A DNA stretch of 64,000 bases from Robinsoniella peoriensis. GTDB lineage: Bacteria > Bacillota > Clostridia > Lachnospirales > Lachnospiraceae. Numbering within the stretch: the stretch's first letter is position 1; each line of letters starts with the position of its first letter. The notes under the pieces are model-generated. The model saw nothing but the letters and a program-made list of their open reading frames with translations. It had not been told where the DNA came from and ran no database searches. The stretch lies in the NCBI RefSeq assembly GCF_042680125.1, contig NZ_JBHTNY010000004.1; one strand, given 5' to 3'. This document shows, piece after piece, positions 16,659-26,322 of this stretch. The position numbers were made by a program, and so were the translations under genes.

Positions 16659-18182
16659 ATGCGTATTATAGTTGTGGAAGATGAACCTAATACAAGAGAA
16701 GGTTTAATCGGGATTATCAATCGGTATACGGAGCATGAAATAATCTATACGGCGGTAAATGGGAAGGAGGGTTTGGAAAATATCAGATCCCTGAAACCGG
16801 ATCTGGTCGTAACGGATATCCGGATGCCGGTTATGGACGGGCTTACGATGCTTCAGACACTTCATGATGAAGGAGAGGAGTTTCAGTCATTACTTCTGAC
16901 CGGCTATTCAGAGTTTGAGTATGCACGGAAAGCCCTGAAATTAAATGTGACAGAATATATTTTAAAACCGCTTGATATTGAAGAATTCTTAAAAATACTG
17001 AAAAGAGTAGAAAATAAAATAGAAAAAACGAAGATAGAACGGGTTTCAACCAGCCAGCTTTTATGGAGTTATCTGACCGGCACAGAGGATGAAAAACACA
17101 AAATTCTGCCGGTAATAGAAGAGTCTTTACAGGTAAATAAAAAAGTGCAGATTTCTCTTTTTCTGGTGAAAGGAAGCAGTGTGGCAAGAGAAAGTACAAC
17201 AGAAATGATGGAAGAGACTAATTCTGTGCTGGATGCCATGTGTATGGAAAATTACTATGTGATATTTTTGTCCCAGGATGTAGGATTTCTTGTCATAGTA
17301 CTGGATACCGAGCGAAACCGCAGTTTAAAACGGATTTTTCAAATGCGGGTACTGGAGAAAATAGGGAAAATATCGGAATGTTTTTGCAGTTATACCACCA
17401 TATATGGTGTGACCGGGCTGGATGAGAAGGTTCAGGATTTAAAGGAATTGATGCGCCATGCGTTTTCCTTTCCTTCCGGTACAATTTTGGATGAAGAACT
17501 GCTGGCAGGATTTCAATATGAAAATATAGAATATCCGGATTCTCTGGAACGTGCCGTGTGCAGGGAGGTGCGCAGTGGTAAAGCAGAGCGCATACAGGAA
17601 CTGGGCGAACAGTTTAAGAAAGGCGTGATCCAAAGCAAGGGGCACCCGGAATGTATCAGGGAGTTTACGGTTCGGTTTACCGCAGGTCTGCTTCGGGTTG
17701 TGAATGAGCTGAAGGAGAATCTGGAAAAAGACAATGGGATTCAGTATATTGTAGGAAATATGGCTAAAAGTAATTCCAGGGAAGAGCTGGAACATCAGTT
17801 TGACAAAGTTATGAAGACACTGTCTTTAAATGAAGATGACTTGTCCGGGCTTACGGAAAACGGAATGATTCTGAATGTGATAACATTTATCCGTGAAAAT
17901 TATGCCAGGGATATCACCTTATCGGAAACGGCGGCGATGTGCGGCGTAACCCCGGAGTATTTAAGTAAGATATTCTACCGGGAAATGAATGTGAATTTTG
18001 TGGCATTTTTACAGAACTTCCGTATCAGTATGGCGAAAAGGCTGTTAAGCCTTGGAAAATGTAAGATAGGAGAGGTGTCAGAAGCGGTGGGCTTTCATGA
18101 TCAGAAATATTTTGTGAAAGTATTTAAGAAAATTTGTGGTGTTACGCCTTCCGATTATAAAAAGGAGATGAACAGCCAATGA
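16659..18182 (+). CDS. YesN-type response regulator (receiver plus AraC HTH)
   Basis: 507 residues. The N-terminal receiver domain has acidic VVEDEP at residues 5-10, the phospho-acceptor aspartate in VVTDIRMPVMDG near 54 and the LKP lysine near 105. A long middle region of about 250 residues follows, then the C-terminal AraC domain with ITLSETAAMCGVTPEYLSKIF and IGEVSEAVGFHDQKYFVKVFKK. The start at 16659 is chosen because AGGGAGG precedes it; an upstream ATG at 16638 overlaps the kinase stop region. Its stop overlaps the next ATG as ATGA, giving translational coupling. Confidence 0.92.
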   Translation: MRIIVVEDEPNTREGLIGIINRYTEHEIIYTAVNGKEGLENIRSLKPDLVVTDIRMPVMDGLTMLQTLHDEGEEFQSLLLTGYSEFEYARKALKLNVTEYILKPLDIEEFLKILKRVENKIEKTKIERVSTSQLLWSYLTGTEDEKHKILPVIEESLQVNKKVQISLFLVKGSSVARESTTEMMEETNSVLDAMCMENYYVIFLSQDVGFLVIVLDTERNRSLKRIFQMRVLEKIGKISECFCSYTTIYGVTGLDEKVQDLKELMRHAFSFPSGTILDEELLAGFQYENIEYPDSLERAVCREVRSGKAERIQELGEQFKKGVIQSKGHPECIREFTVRFTAGLLRVVNELKENLEKDNGIQYIVGNMAKSNSREELEHQFDKVMKTLSLNEDDLSGLTENGMILNVITFIRENYARDITLSETAAMCGVTPEYLSKIFYREMNVNFVAFLQNFRISMAKRLLSLGKCKIGEVSEAVGFHDQKYFVKVFKKICGVTPSDYKKEMNSQ

Positions 18183-19429
18183 AGCTAAGATGGCTATTGG
18201 GCGGTGCGGCGGCATGTGTCCTCGTTATGCTGGTTATTACTTATATTGGGTTTTCTTCCAAAAATAATAAAGGGGTAAAAGGGGAAGAGGGCACAGAGCA
18301 GATTATCCGGATTCTGGCACCTGACGAAGGCAGTGTTCATAAACAGGCGCTGGAAGAAACAGCACAGAACTATTCCCGGATCAGAGGGAATAAGCAAGTG
18401 GAAATCCAGTTCATTTCCCAGGAAAATTATCAGAAAGAAATCTGTATGAGAACGGATGAGGGAACCAATACAGACCTGATCATCTGTGAAAATACAATGA
18501 TGCCTTCTTTAATTGATATGGGCATATTAGAGGATCTGACTTCTTATGTGGAAGGTAATGTAAAATTAAGATACCAGCAGAATCTCTGGACCAATGCCAT
18601 CAGCGACGGGAAATACTATGGGGTACCATTTACGAATGATCCCTATGTATTGTTTTACAATAAAGACCTGATGAAAAAAGAGAGTCAGGCAGTGCCAAAA
18701 ACCTGGGATGAGTTATTAAACGTATGTGATCATATCAAAGGGCTTGGAAACTATGGATTTGGATTTGCGGCAAAGCAGCCGGAGGAAGTGACATCATTTT
18801 TCATGCAGATGTTATACTCCTGTGGCGGCTCCCTTCGGGAAGTTAATGGAAGTGCAGGGAATCAGGTGTTTCAGTTTCTGCTGCAGCTAAAAAACAGAAA
18901 ACAGATTTCACCGGATACCATAAACTGGAGTCAGTCAGATCTGGCACACGAATTTGCAAAAGGGCATATCGCAATGATGGCAGGAAATGCCAGCATGGCT
19001 TCCGTACTGAGAACAAGCCGCCTGGGATTCGAAGTGGGGGTTGCCGGGATGCCCTCGGGGAAAAAGGAAGCGTATTTACTTCATGGGAAGAATATCGGAA
19101 TTACAAAATCTGCCGATGTAGAAGAAGCAAAAAAATTTCTGGACTATATCAGGGAGCTGGATGTTGCCAATTTTCTTACGAAAGAAATGGATTCCGTTCC
19201 GGTTCTGGTTGAAGGGGTATATGAACAGAAAAAAATAGGTCCTGGCAAAGAACTTGTATCGGATTATATGAAAAATGGAGTCACAAAAGGCGCATATGAT
19301 TCCTGGTTTGACATATCCGCAGCCGTGGCAAATGGGATTTATGAAATATTGCATGAACGGAATGTAAGTGTACAGGAAATTGGTGACGCCATGCAGGATA
19401 AAGTTCGTGTAGCTATTATTGATAAATAG
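18179..19429 (+). CDS. Extracellular sugar-binding-like protein coupled to the two-component system
   Basis: 416-residue protein of the extracellular solute-binding family 1 fold (EQIIRILAPDEGSVHKQA, DLIICENTMMPSLIDMG, YGVPFTNDPYVLFYNKDLM, PKTWDELLN). The N-terminus has one hydrophobic helix (residues 5-27) without a clear lipobox or cleavage site, so it is probably membrane-tethered. Its ATG overlaps the response regulator stop, and a strong terminator follows, so it belongs with the kinase and regulator rather than with the transporter. It is likely to present sugar to the sensor kinase, but an alternative transport role cannot be excluded. Confidence 0.82.
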   Translation: MKLRWLLGGAAACVLVMLVITYIGFSSKNNKGVKGEEGTEQIIRILAPDEGSVHKQALEETAQNYSRIRGNKQVEIQFISQENYQKEICMRTDEGTNTDLIICENTMMPSLIDMGILEDLTSYVEGNVKLRYQQNLWTNAISDGKYYGVPFTNDPYVLFYNKDLMKKESQAVPKTWDELLNVCDHIKGLGNYGFGFAAKQPEEVTSFFMQMLYSCGGSLREVNGSAGNQVFQFLLQLKNRKQISPDTINWSQSDLAHEFAKGHIAMMAGNASMASVLRTSRLGFEVGVAGMPSGKKEAYLLHGKNIGITKSADVEEAKKFLDYIRELDVANFLTKEMDSVPVLVEGVYEQKKIGPGKELVSDYMKNGVTKGAYDSWFDISAAVANGIYEILHERNVSVQEIGDAMQDKVRVAIIDK

Positions 19430-19454
19430 GATAATTTACAAATGATAATATGCA

Positions 19455-19503
19455 AAAATGTTGTGAAAGTGTATAAAGAAAAATGCCTTCACAACATTTT
19501 TTT
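19455..19503 (+). terminator. Terminator closing the kinase-regulator-binding protein operon
   Basis: A 13-base perfect stem, AAAATGTTGTGAA with TTCACAACATTTT, is followed by a T-run. It separates the regulatory triad from the transporter operon, which therefore needs its own promoter in 19504-19657. Confidence 0.85.
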
Positions 19504-19657
19504 GACAAAAAATGAGCAAAAAAGTATAGACGAAGATTAAAAATGTACCCCTTTTTCAAAAATGTGGAATTTTCAAAACGAAATTGGGATGATAATATAT
19601 AGACAGCTTAAGAAAAGCAATGGGACATGAAAAAGTAAAAAAAAGGAGCGATGAAGT

Positions 19658-21118
19658 ATGAAAAGAAAAAAACTGGTGAGCGTTATGATGGCATCCGCAA
19701 TGGTATTAGGATTGACAGCCTGCGGTGGTTCAGGTGGTGGAACGGATTCCACGACAGCAGGTACTTCCAAGGAGACGAAAGCTGAGACAGCAGCAGGTTC
19801 TGAAACAGCTGCAGGCGATGAGACTAAGGCAGCCGGTGACACAGCTGCAAGCGGAGATGCTAAGACAATTACCTTTACTTTCCGGGATGACGGACAAGGT
19901 GAGAAAAGTGCTCTTTGGCAGTGGATTCAGGATGGATATGACAGCTGGGATAAAAAAGATTCCGTGAAACTAAATATTTCTCCGATTGTCGCAAGCGAAG
20001 GCGATTATTTCGCTAAAATAGCATTACAGCTTCAGGATCCAAGTACTTGTCCGGATTTAGTTTGTGAAGATACTTTCCAGCTTCCAAATGACGTAAGTGC
20101 AGGTTATCTTACTGATTTATCAGATTATGTAAAAGATTATACGGAATGGAACGATGGTACATACTATGAATCCATGAAGAATGGTGTTTCTAAGGATGGC
20201 AAACCATATGGTATTCCATATTGTACAGATACAAGAGGACTTTGGTATAATAAAGATATCTTCAAACAAGCAGGACTGCCGGAAGATTGGGCACCAAAGT
20301 CCTGGCAGGATGTTTTAGATGCATGCAAGACAATCAAAGAGAAAGTGCCGGATGTTGTTCCTTTCTGGTGTAACTCAGGTGTAGCTACCGGTGAAGCAAC
20401 TTCCATGCAGACATATGAAATGCTCCTTTATGGAACAGGCGAAAGATTAATCGATGACAGCGGAAAATGGATCGTAAAGAGCCAGGGTATGTTAGACTCC
20501 CTTAACTTCTTAAATGACATTTACTCAAACGGATACGGCCCATCCTTATCGAAAGTATTAAATGGGCAGGCTTCCAATACCTCCGCAAGAGAATACCTGC
20601 CGCAGGGTAAACTGGCAATCTCCTTGGATGGAAGCTGGATCACAGGAAACTGGGAAGATACAGGCGCTTCACCATGGCCGGAAGCAAAAGACGTAATGGG
20701 ATTTGCTCCAATGCCAACCAGCACAGGTCAGGAACCGGGAACAATTACCTTAGCAGGCGGCTGGGCATTATCCATTCCTGAAAATTCAGATGCAAAAGAT
20801 ATTACCTTTGAATTTATCAAACATTTAATGGATCCGTCTATTTATACAAAAGCAGTTATCGCACAGGGTAACATTGCAACCAGAACTGATGTAGCAAAAG
20901 ATGCAGATTATTCTGCAAAACCATTTAAACAGATCTCAACAGATTTCCTTGCTACAGCTGAATTCAGACCTCAGAACGATCAGTACTCCACCGTTTCCAC
21001 AAGTATCCAGTCCATGGTAGAAGCAGTAGTATCCGGCACGAGCCCGGAAGATGCAATTGCACAGTATGGAACAGAAGTAAAGCGTGCTGTTGGGGATGAC
21101 AATACTGTTGAAAAATAG
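19658..21118 (+). CDS. Sugar ABC transporter substrate-binding lipoprotein
   Basis: 486-residue CUT1 binding protein. A lipoprotein signal peptide ends in LGLTAC (cysteine 22), followed by a Gly/Ser/Thr/Glu-rich linker to about residue 65 and then the mature bilobal domain (IPYCTDTRGLWYNKDIFKQAGLPE, GLTLAGGWALSIP-like segment, ATRTDV-like hinge). AAAGGAG precedes the ATG. It is the first gene of the transporter operon, and a large hairpin downstream may raise its mRNA level relative to the permeases. Probable ligands are mannose-containing oligosaccharides, inferred from the GH38 gene in the operon. Confidence 0.92.
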   Translation: MKRKKLVSVMMASAMVLGLTACGGSGGGTDSTTAGTSKETKAETAAGSETAAGDETKAAGDTAASGDAKTITFTFRDDGQGEKSALWQWIQDGYDSWDKKDSVKLNISPIVASEGDYFAKIALQLQDPSTCPDLVCEDTFQLPNDVSAGYLTDLSDYVKDYTEWNDGTYYESMKNGVSKDGKPYGIPYCTDTRGLWYNKDIFKQAGLPEDWAPKSWQDVLDACKTIKEKVPDVVPFWCNSGVATGEATSMQTYEMLLYGTGERLIDDSGKWIVKSQGMLDSLNFLNDIYSNGYGPSLSKVLNGQASNTSAREYLPQGKLAISLDGSWITGNWEDTGASPWPEAKDVMGFAPMPTSTGQEPGTITLAGGWALSIPENSDAKDITFEFIKHLMDPSIYTKAVIAQGNIATRTDVAKDADYSAKPFKQISTDFLATAEFRPQNDQYSTVSTSIQSMVEAVVSGTSPEDAIAQYGTEVKRAVGDDNTVEK

Positions 21119-21130
21119 TAATTAAATGCA

Positions 21131-21170
21131 ACGGGCGGGGTTAATCAGAATAGATTGAAACCCGCCCGGT
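21131..21170 (+). repeat. Stable hairpin between binding-protein and permease genes
   Basis: ACGGGCGGGGTT pairs with AACCCGCCCGGT across about 17 bases. No long T-run follows, so it is more likely to stabilise the upstream mRNA or cause partial termination, as is usual after abundant binding-protein genes. Confidence 0.65.
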
Positions 21171-21228
21171 CTTATTGAAAGGTGAAAGAGACGCTCATTT
21201 CACAAAGAAAGAAAAGGGGGCTGTGCTG

Positions 21229-22116
21229 ATGGCTAGACCAAATAGAAAGGCAATGGTAATGGATGAAGCCAAGAAATCCATTTTGTTATTGCCGGCAATT
21301 GTACTGTTAATCGCGTTCTTTATTATTCCGATTGTATTAACTGTTTATTACTCTTTTACAAATTTAGCACTTAGTGGTTCAAATGCGGCGAATTTTCAAA
21401 TAGTGGGACTGGAAAATTACATAAAAATGCTTACAGATCCAAATACCTTAATCGCCATTAAAAATACTTTGATTTTCTTAGTTGGAAGTTTAATTGGGCA
21501 GTCCGTATTAGGATTTACGATTGCCTATTTGATGAAAAATAAAGCAAAGACCTTTCGTAGTATCGTAGGTCCCTGCATCCTGGCAGGCTGGGTTATGCCT
21601 GAGATTGTTGTAGCATTATGCTGTTCCTCTTTCTTCCAGGAATCCGGTACACTCAACATGATTATGGGTGCAATACAGATTGAGCCCATCGCCTGGCTGT
21701 ACCAGCATCCAATGGCTGCCGTTGTAGCTGCAAACATATGGCATGGAACTGCATTCTCTATGATGAACTTTCAGTCTGCACTGGATAATGTATCCGGAGA
21801 TATCGAAGAGGCTGCAAAAGTGGACGGAGCAAACCGCAGGCAGACACTGCTTCGGATTATCGTACCCTGTATCAAAGATACCATTGCAACCAATACCATG
21901 TTAAATACCTTATCAACACTGGGCGTATTTGGATTGATCTACATTATGACTGGCGGAGGACCGGGTAATTCAACCAGTACACTTCCAATCTATATGTACA
22001 GACAGGCATTTACCAGCGGACAGATGGGTGCCGGAACAGCAATTGGTATGTTAATCTTAGTAGTTGGTATTGTCTGCAGTATCATCTATGCAAGAATATT
22101 GAAATCAGACGATTAA
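21229..22116 (+). CDS. Sugar ABC transporter permease (CUT1, MalF-like)
   Basis: 295-residue inner-membrane permease with six predicted helices and the cytoplasmic EAA loop EEAAKVDGANRRQTLLRIIVP near residue 200, which docks to the ATPase. The start at 21229 (MARPNRK) is supported by AAGGGGG at 21214-21220; the open frame extends to a TTG at 21175 inside the hairpin region. It pairs with the permease at 22130. No ATP-binding gene is present, so a shared MsmK-type ATPase encoded elsewhere is likely. Confidence 0.9.
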   Translation: MARPNRKAMVMDEAKKSILLLPAIVLLIAFFIIPIVLTVYYSFTNLALSGSNAANFQIVGLENYIKMLTDPNTLIAIKNTLIFLVGSLIGQSVLGFTIAYLMKNKAKTFRSIVGPCILAGWVMPEIVVALCCSSFFQESGTLNMIMGAIQIEPIAWLYQHPMAAVVAANIWHGTAFSMMNFQSALDNVSGDIEEAAKVDGANRRQTLLRIIVPCIKDTIATNTMLNTLSTLGVFGLIYIMTGGGPGNSTSTLPIYMYRQAFTSGQMGAGTAIGMLILVVGIVCSIIYARILKSDD

Positions 22117-22129
22117 GGAGGGAAATTAT

Positions 22130-22951
22130 ATGCATGAAAAAACAACAAAGGGAATCCATTATGCAATCCTGAGCTGTATTGCATTGGTATTCATACTTCC
22201 ACTTCTCTGGGTTGTTATCGCCTCCTTAGATACGAATGCAAGTGAGGCAATTAAGGCACCTACGCAGTGGACATTAGAGAATTACAAATCAGTACTTTCG
22301 AACAAAACGAATTTAAAAGGTTTTGGTATCGGGCTTTTCATCTCCTTTATCCAGGCAACCATCGTAGTAATTGTATCCGGGCTTGGCGCTTATGCTCTTT
22401 CAAGATACCGCTTAAGTTACCGCAAAGGGTTCATGTACGTGATCCTTTTTATGACCGCACTTCCGATGACGGCAGTTATTGTTCCTGTATACAAAATGTT
22501 TTTATCAATAGGCTTGCTAGATAGCATCTGGGGTGTTATTCTATTCCTGAGTGCTTCATCACTGCCCTATGGAATCTGGCTGATGAAAAATTTTATGGAT
22601 GGCGTTCCGGTAGAGCTGGAAGAAGCCGCATGGGTAGATGGAGCAACTACCTGGCAGTCAATTCGAAAAGTAGTGGCGCCGCTTATGTTCCCGGGAATTT
22701 GTGTTGTATTTATATATACGTTCTCAGGAAGCTGGGGGAACTTCTTTATTCCCTATATCTTATTGAGTACACCTGCTAAGCAGCCTGCATCAATTCTCTT
22801 ATATCAGTTCTTTGGAAATAATGGAATGGTTCAGTACGGACAGCTTGCAGCATACTCCGCAGTATATGCTTTACCCTCAATTTTACTTTATATCCTGTCT
22901 CAAAAATATATGTCAAAAGGATTTACCATGGCAGGGGCAGCAAAAGGATGA
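22130..22951 (+). CDS. Sugar ABC transporter permease (CUT1, MalG-like)
   Basis: 273-residue permease with six helices and the EAA motif EEAAWVDGATTWQSIRKVVAP near residue 164. The gene starts 13 bases after the first permease with GGAGGG as ribosome site. Together the two form the channel for the binding protein at 19658. It is followed by two hairpins and then the alpha-mannosidase gene on the same strand. Confidence 0.9.
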   Translation: MHEKTTKGIHYAILSCIALVFILPLLWVVIASLDTNASEAIKAPTQWTLENYKSVLSNKTNLKGFGIGLFISFIQATIVVIVSGLGAYALSRYRLSYRKGFMYVILFMTALPMTAVIVPVYKMFLSIGLLDSIWGVILFLSASSLPYGIWLMKNFMDGVPVELEEAAWVDGATTWQSIRKVVAPLMFPGICVVFIYTFSGSWGNFFIPYILLSTPAKQPASILLYQFFGNNGMVQYGQLAAYSAVYALPSILLYILSQKYMSKGFTMAGAAKG

Positions 22952-22962
22952 TATTATACATG

Positions 22963-23008
22963 TGCCATACATCAGAGCCTGCTTGAAGCAGACTCTGATA
23001 AGGCACGT
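22963..23008 (+). repeat. Hairpin after the second permease gene
   Basis: ATCAGAG / CTCTGAT with an inner TGCTT / AAGCA and an outer GTGCC / GGCAC forms a long imperfect stem. There is no T-run, so it is probably an mRNA processing or partial-termination structure. Confidence 0.5.
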
Positions 23009-23025
23009 GATGTAGTTATAATAAT

Positions 23026-23045
23026 GCAGATATCTTAATATCTGC
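23026..23045 (+). repeat. Short perfect hairpin just before the GH38 ribosome site
   Basis: GCAGATAT ctta ATATCTGC, an 8-bp perfect stem with a 4-base loop, ends 6-8 bases before the AGAGGAGG ribosome site of the alpha-mannosidase gene. It could set the 5' end after mRNA processing or act as a protein-binding palindrome. Confidence 0.5.
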
Positions 23046-23064
23046 CATAAAGAGGAGGTAACTC

Positions 23065-26000
23065 ATGGTTTTAATTAAGGAAAGGATAGGAAAACTGATC
23101 GAAGACTTACATGAATTAATCTATCCGGAATCAGTTAATATCCAGAATTACAAAATGATTCAGACCACGGAACGTTTTACTGACATTATAGGTTTGGACA
23201 CCAGTGCATGGCAGGAATTTTCCAGGGAACAGATTTGGGGCGGACACCGGGAGTATTACTGGTTTGAGACAACCGTAACGATACCCGATAGCTTGCATGG
23301 CAAGTGTGTAGTTTATGAACTAATCACCGGAAAAGAGAGCGAGTGGGATGCAACGAATCCACAGTTCTCTGTTTATGTGAATGGAGAAATGAAGCAGGGA
23401 ATGGATGTGAACCACAGGGAAACGGTTCTGACAGAACATGCTGCTGCAGGCGAAAGCTATCGTATCGTCTTATCTGCATTTACGGGGGACCAGAATTTCA
23501 GCCTGAAGCTGGATTCAAAGTTAAAAACATTAGACCGGAAGACAGAAAAATATTTTTATGATATTTCTGTGCCGTTAAATGTTGCAAGGCTGTTAAACCC
23601 GGATGACAAAGCATACATAACAATTATTACAAGGTTAAACGAGTCTTTGAATCTGCTTGACTTAAGAAAAGAATATTCCAAAGAATATTACGATTCACTG
23701 GAAAAAGCACAGGAATACATTACTAAAGAATTCTATGAAAAAGAGTGTGGGAGCAGTGATGCAGTTGTTTATTGTGTAGGCCATACCCATATTGATGTGG
23801 CATGGCTCTGGTCACTGGCAGTGACAGAAGATAAGGCGGTCAGAAGTTTTTCAACGGTACTGGATCTGATGAAACAGTATCCGGAATACATTTTTATGTC
23901 CAGCCAGCCCCAGCTTTATAAATATGTAAAAAAGAATGCCCCAGAGGTATATGAACAGATCAAAGAAAGAGTAAAAGAAGGCAGATGGGAACCGGAAGGC
24001 GGCATGTTTGTAGAGGCGGATTGTAATATTGCATCCGGCGAGGCACTGGTCCGTCAGTTTATGTATGGACAGAAGTTCTTCCAGGAAGAGTTTGGAGCAG
24101 ATAATTCAATTCTCTGGCTTCCGGATGTATTCGGATATTCGGCAGCGCTGCCCCAGATTATGAGAAAATGCGGGCTGCCATATTTTATGACAACGAAGAT
24201 CAGCTGGAATGAATTTAACAAAATGCCCTATGATACCTTCGAATGGGAAGGAATTGACGGCAGCAGGGTTTTGACTCATTTTGTATCAACCAGGGATTAT
24301 AAAAAAGGCGCAGTGGAAGGCGGATTCGAAACGGAGCATTTTACCACCTATAACGGAGATATTAATCCGTCCCAGATCAAAGGCGGGTGGGCACGTTACA
24401 GCCAGAAATATCTAAACGAAGAAATCTTAAATTCCTTCGGCTATGGTGATGGCGGCGGCGGTCCTACTGCAAAAATGCTGGAAAACCATAGAAGATTAGA
24501 AAAAGGAATACCGGGTTGTCCGAAAACAGTTATGAGTACAGCCAAGAATTACTTTGAAGTTCTGGAAAAGAATGTGAAGGATCATAAATATCTGCCATCC
24601 TGGGTTGGGGAATTATACCTGGAATACCATAGGGGAACTTATACTTCCATGGCACGTAATAAGAAATATAACCGAAAAGCAGAATTCGCATATGAAAATG
24701 CAGAACTATACGGAATGATGGATCAGGATCTGACAGGAAATGCCTATCCTGACCATAAGCTTCACGAAGCATGGGAAGTAATCTTACGAAATCAGTTCCA
24801 TGATATTCTTCCTGGATCCTCCATCAAAGAAGTATATGATGATTCTAAGGCAGAATACGAAAGTATATTTGCAATAAACAAAGATCTGGTAACCAATGCA
24901 TTAAAAAATATTACAGACAAAGTGCAAGCTCCAAAGCATTCCATTGTAGTATATAATCCCAACAGTATGACAGCAGATGAGATCGTCAGCTTTCCGAGTC
25001 AGCAGGGGATGACAAATGCTGCCGTATACGACGGAGAGCGGCTGATTCCATCCCAGACAGCACATACCGGAGAAATTATTTTTAAGGCAGACGGTGTTCC
25101 GTCAAAAGGTTACAAGACATTTTATCTGAAAGAAGAAGAGTCAGAGGAAAGCGGCACAATGCAGGTTACTTCCACACATCTGGAAAATGACTTCTTTGCT
25201 ATTACATTAAATGAAAAAGGACAGTTTGCATCCATTTATGACAAAAAAGCAAAGCGCGAAGTGCTGCAGCCGGGAAAAGCAGCCAATGTGATCATGACTT
25301 ACGAAGACAGGCCTCATAATTACGATGCCTGGGATGTAAATAATTACTATGTTGAAAAATCCTGGGAAGTAGATCAGGTAGAAAAAATAGAAATCGCAGA
25401 AAACGGACCGGTAAGGGCTTGTATTAAGGTACAAAGAAAATACCTGGATTCCACAATTACCCAGTCTATCTGCATCTACCAGGATATTCCAAGAATTGAC
25501 ATCAAAAATGAAATCGACTGGAAGGAACACCAGATTTTCATGAAGACTTTATTCCCGGTAGATGTTCATACCAGCGAAGCTACATTTGATATCCAGTATG
25601 GTAATGTGAAACGCCAGACACACTATAACACATCCTGGGATTATGCTAAATTTGAAGTCTGTGTACACAAATGGCTGGATGTATCCGAAGACAATTATGG
25701 TGTAAGTATGCTCAATGACTGTAAATACGGCTGCAGTGTGCATGATGGTGTAATTGGAATGTCAATGCTGAAATCTGCATGTTATCCAAATCCGGAAGCG
25801 GACAAGGAGTTCCATGAATTTACTTACTCCTTCTATCCTCACGAAGGCGACTGGAGAAGCGCAGGCACCGTAAAACAGGCTTACCAGCTCAATAATCCTC
25901 TTACAGCAGTAGTAAAAGAGAATGAAGGCGGAGAATTAAAAGATATCTACTCACATGTATCTTCCGATCAGGATAACGTTGTTGTAGAGGTTGTGAAAAA

Positions 26001-26208
26001 AGCAGAAGAGGGAGACGCTCTAATTGTGCGTCTGTACGAATGCTTCAACCGCAGAACCCACGCATCCCTGACCTTTGCAAAAGATATTGTATCCGCATGG
26101 GAATGTAATATGATGGAAGTGAATGAAGTGGAAACAGCTGTTGTTGGCAATAAAATAGAATTTGATATGAAACCTTATGAAATCAAGACATTTAAAGTTA
26201 TTTTCTGA
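23065..26208 (+). CDS. Alpha-mannosidase, glycoside hydrolase family 38
   Basis: 1047-residue retaining zinc-dependent alpha-mannosidase. After an N-terminal beta domain (residues 1-220), the catalytic domain begins with GHTHIDVAWLWSL (zinc His/Asp), then GGMFVEADCNIASGEALVRQ and the nucleophile region WLPDVFGYSAALPQIM. DILPGSS-type NQFHDILPGSSIKEVYDDS marks the middle, and C-terminal beta-sandwich domains follow. There is no signal peptide, so it works on imported oligomannosides. AGAGGAGG precedes the ATG. It is the last gene of the transporter operon, and its presence is the basis for calling this a mannoside locus. Confidence 0.95.
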   Translation: MVLIKERIGKLIEDLHELIYPESVNIQNYKMIQTTERFTDIIGLDTSAWQEFSREQIWGGHREYYWFETTVTIPDSLHGKCVVYELITGKESEWDATNPQFSVYVNGEMKQGMDVNHRETVLTEHAAAGESYRIVLSAFTGDQNFSLKLDSKLKTLDRKTEKYFYDISVPLNVARLLNPDDKAYITIITRLNESLNLLDLRKEYSKEYYDSLEKAQEYITKEFYEKECGSSDAVVYCVGHTHIDVAWLWSLAVTEDKAVRSFSTVLDLMKQYPEYIFMSSQPQLYKYVKKNAPEVYEQIKERVKEGRWEPEGGMFVEADCNIASGEALVRQFMYGQKFFQEEFGADNSILWLPDVFGYSAALPQIMRKCGLPYFMTTKISWNEFNKMPYDTFEWEGIDGSRVLTHFVSTRDYKKGAVEGGFETEHFTTYNGDINPSQIKGGWARYSQKYLNEEILNSFGYGDGGGGPTAKMLENHRRLEKGIPGCPKTVMSTAKNYFEVLEKNVKDHKYLPSWVGELYLEYHRGTYTSMARNKKYNRKAEFAYENAELYGMMDQDLTGNAYPDHKLHEAWEVILRNQFHDILPGSSIKEVYDDSKAEYESIFAINKDLVTNALKNITDKVQAPKHSIVVYNPNSMTADEIVSFPSQQGMTNAAVYDGERLIPSQTAHTGEIIFKADGVPSKGYKTFYLKEEESEESGTMQVTSTHLENDFFAITLNEKGQFASIYDKKAKREVLQPGKAANVIMTYEDRPHNYDAWDVNNYYVEKSWEVDQVEKIEIAENGPVRACIKVQRKYLDSTITQSICIYQDIPRIDIKNEIDWKEHQIFMKTLFPVDVHTSEATFDIQYGNVKRQTHYNTSWDYAKFEVCVHKWLDVSEDNYGVSMLNDCKYGCSVHDGVIGMSMLKSACYPNPEADKEFHEFTYSFYPHEGDWRSAGTVKQAYQLNNPLTAVVKENEGGELKDIYSHVSSDQDNVVVEVVKKAEEGDALIVRLYECFNRRTHASLTFAKDIVSAWECNMMEVNEVETAVVGNKIEFDMKPYEIKTFKVIF

Positions 26209-26270
26209 CATGATCTAGCTTTACAGGGAACAGGTTAAGGACGCTTAGTGAAATCTGTTAGAATACAATA

Positions 26271-26305
26271 AAGAAGGGGTGCGGCATACAGCATGCCACA
26301 TCCCC
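26271..26305 (-). terminator. Terminator of yqeY (minus strand)
   Basis: On the minus strand GGGGATGTGGCAT and ATGCCGCACCCC form a stem with one bulge and one G-U pair, followed by TTCTTT. It also faces the end of the GH38 gene and may stop both transcripts. Confidence 0.6.
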
Positions 26306-26322
26306 GGGTATGATCGGTAAAA

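Noticed and set aside
19658..26208. Missing ABC ATPase as a sign of a broken transporter operon
   Set aside because: CUT1 transporters of Firmicutes commonly share one MsmK-type ATPase encoded elsewhere, so its absence from both sugar operons is ordinary.
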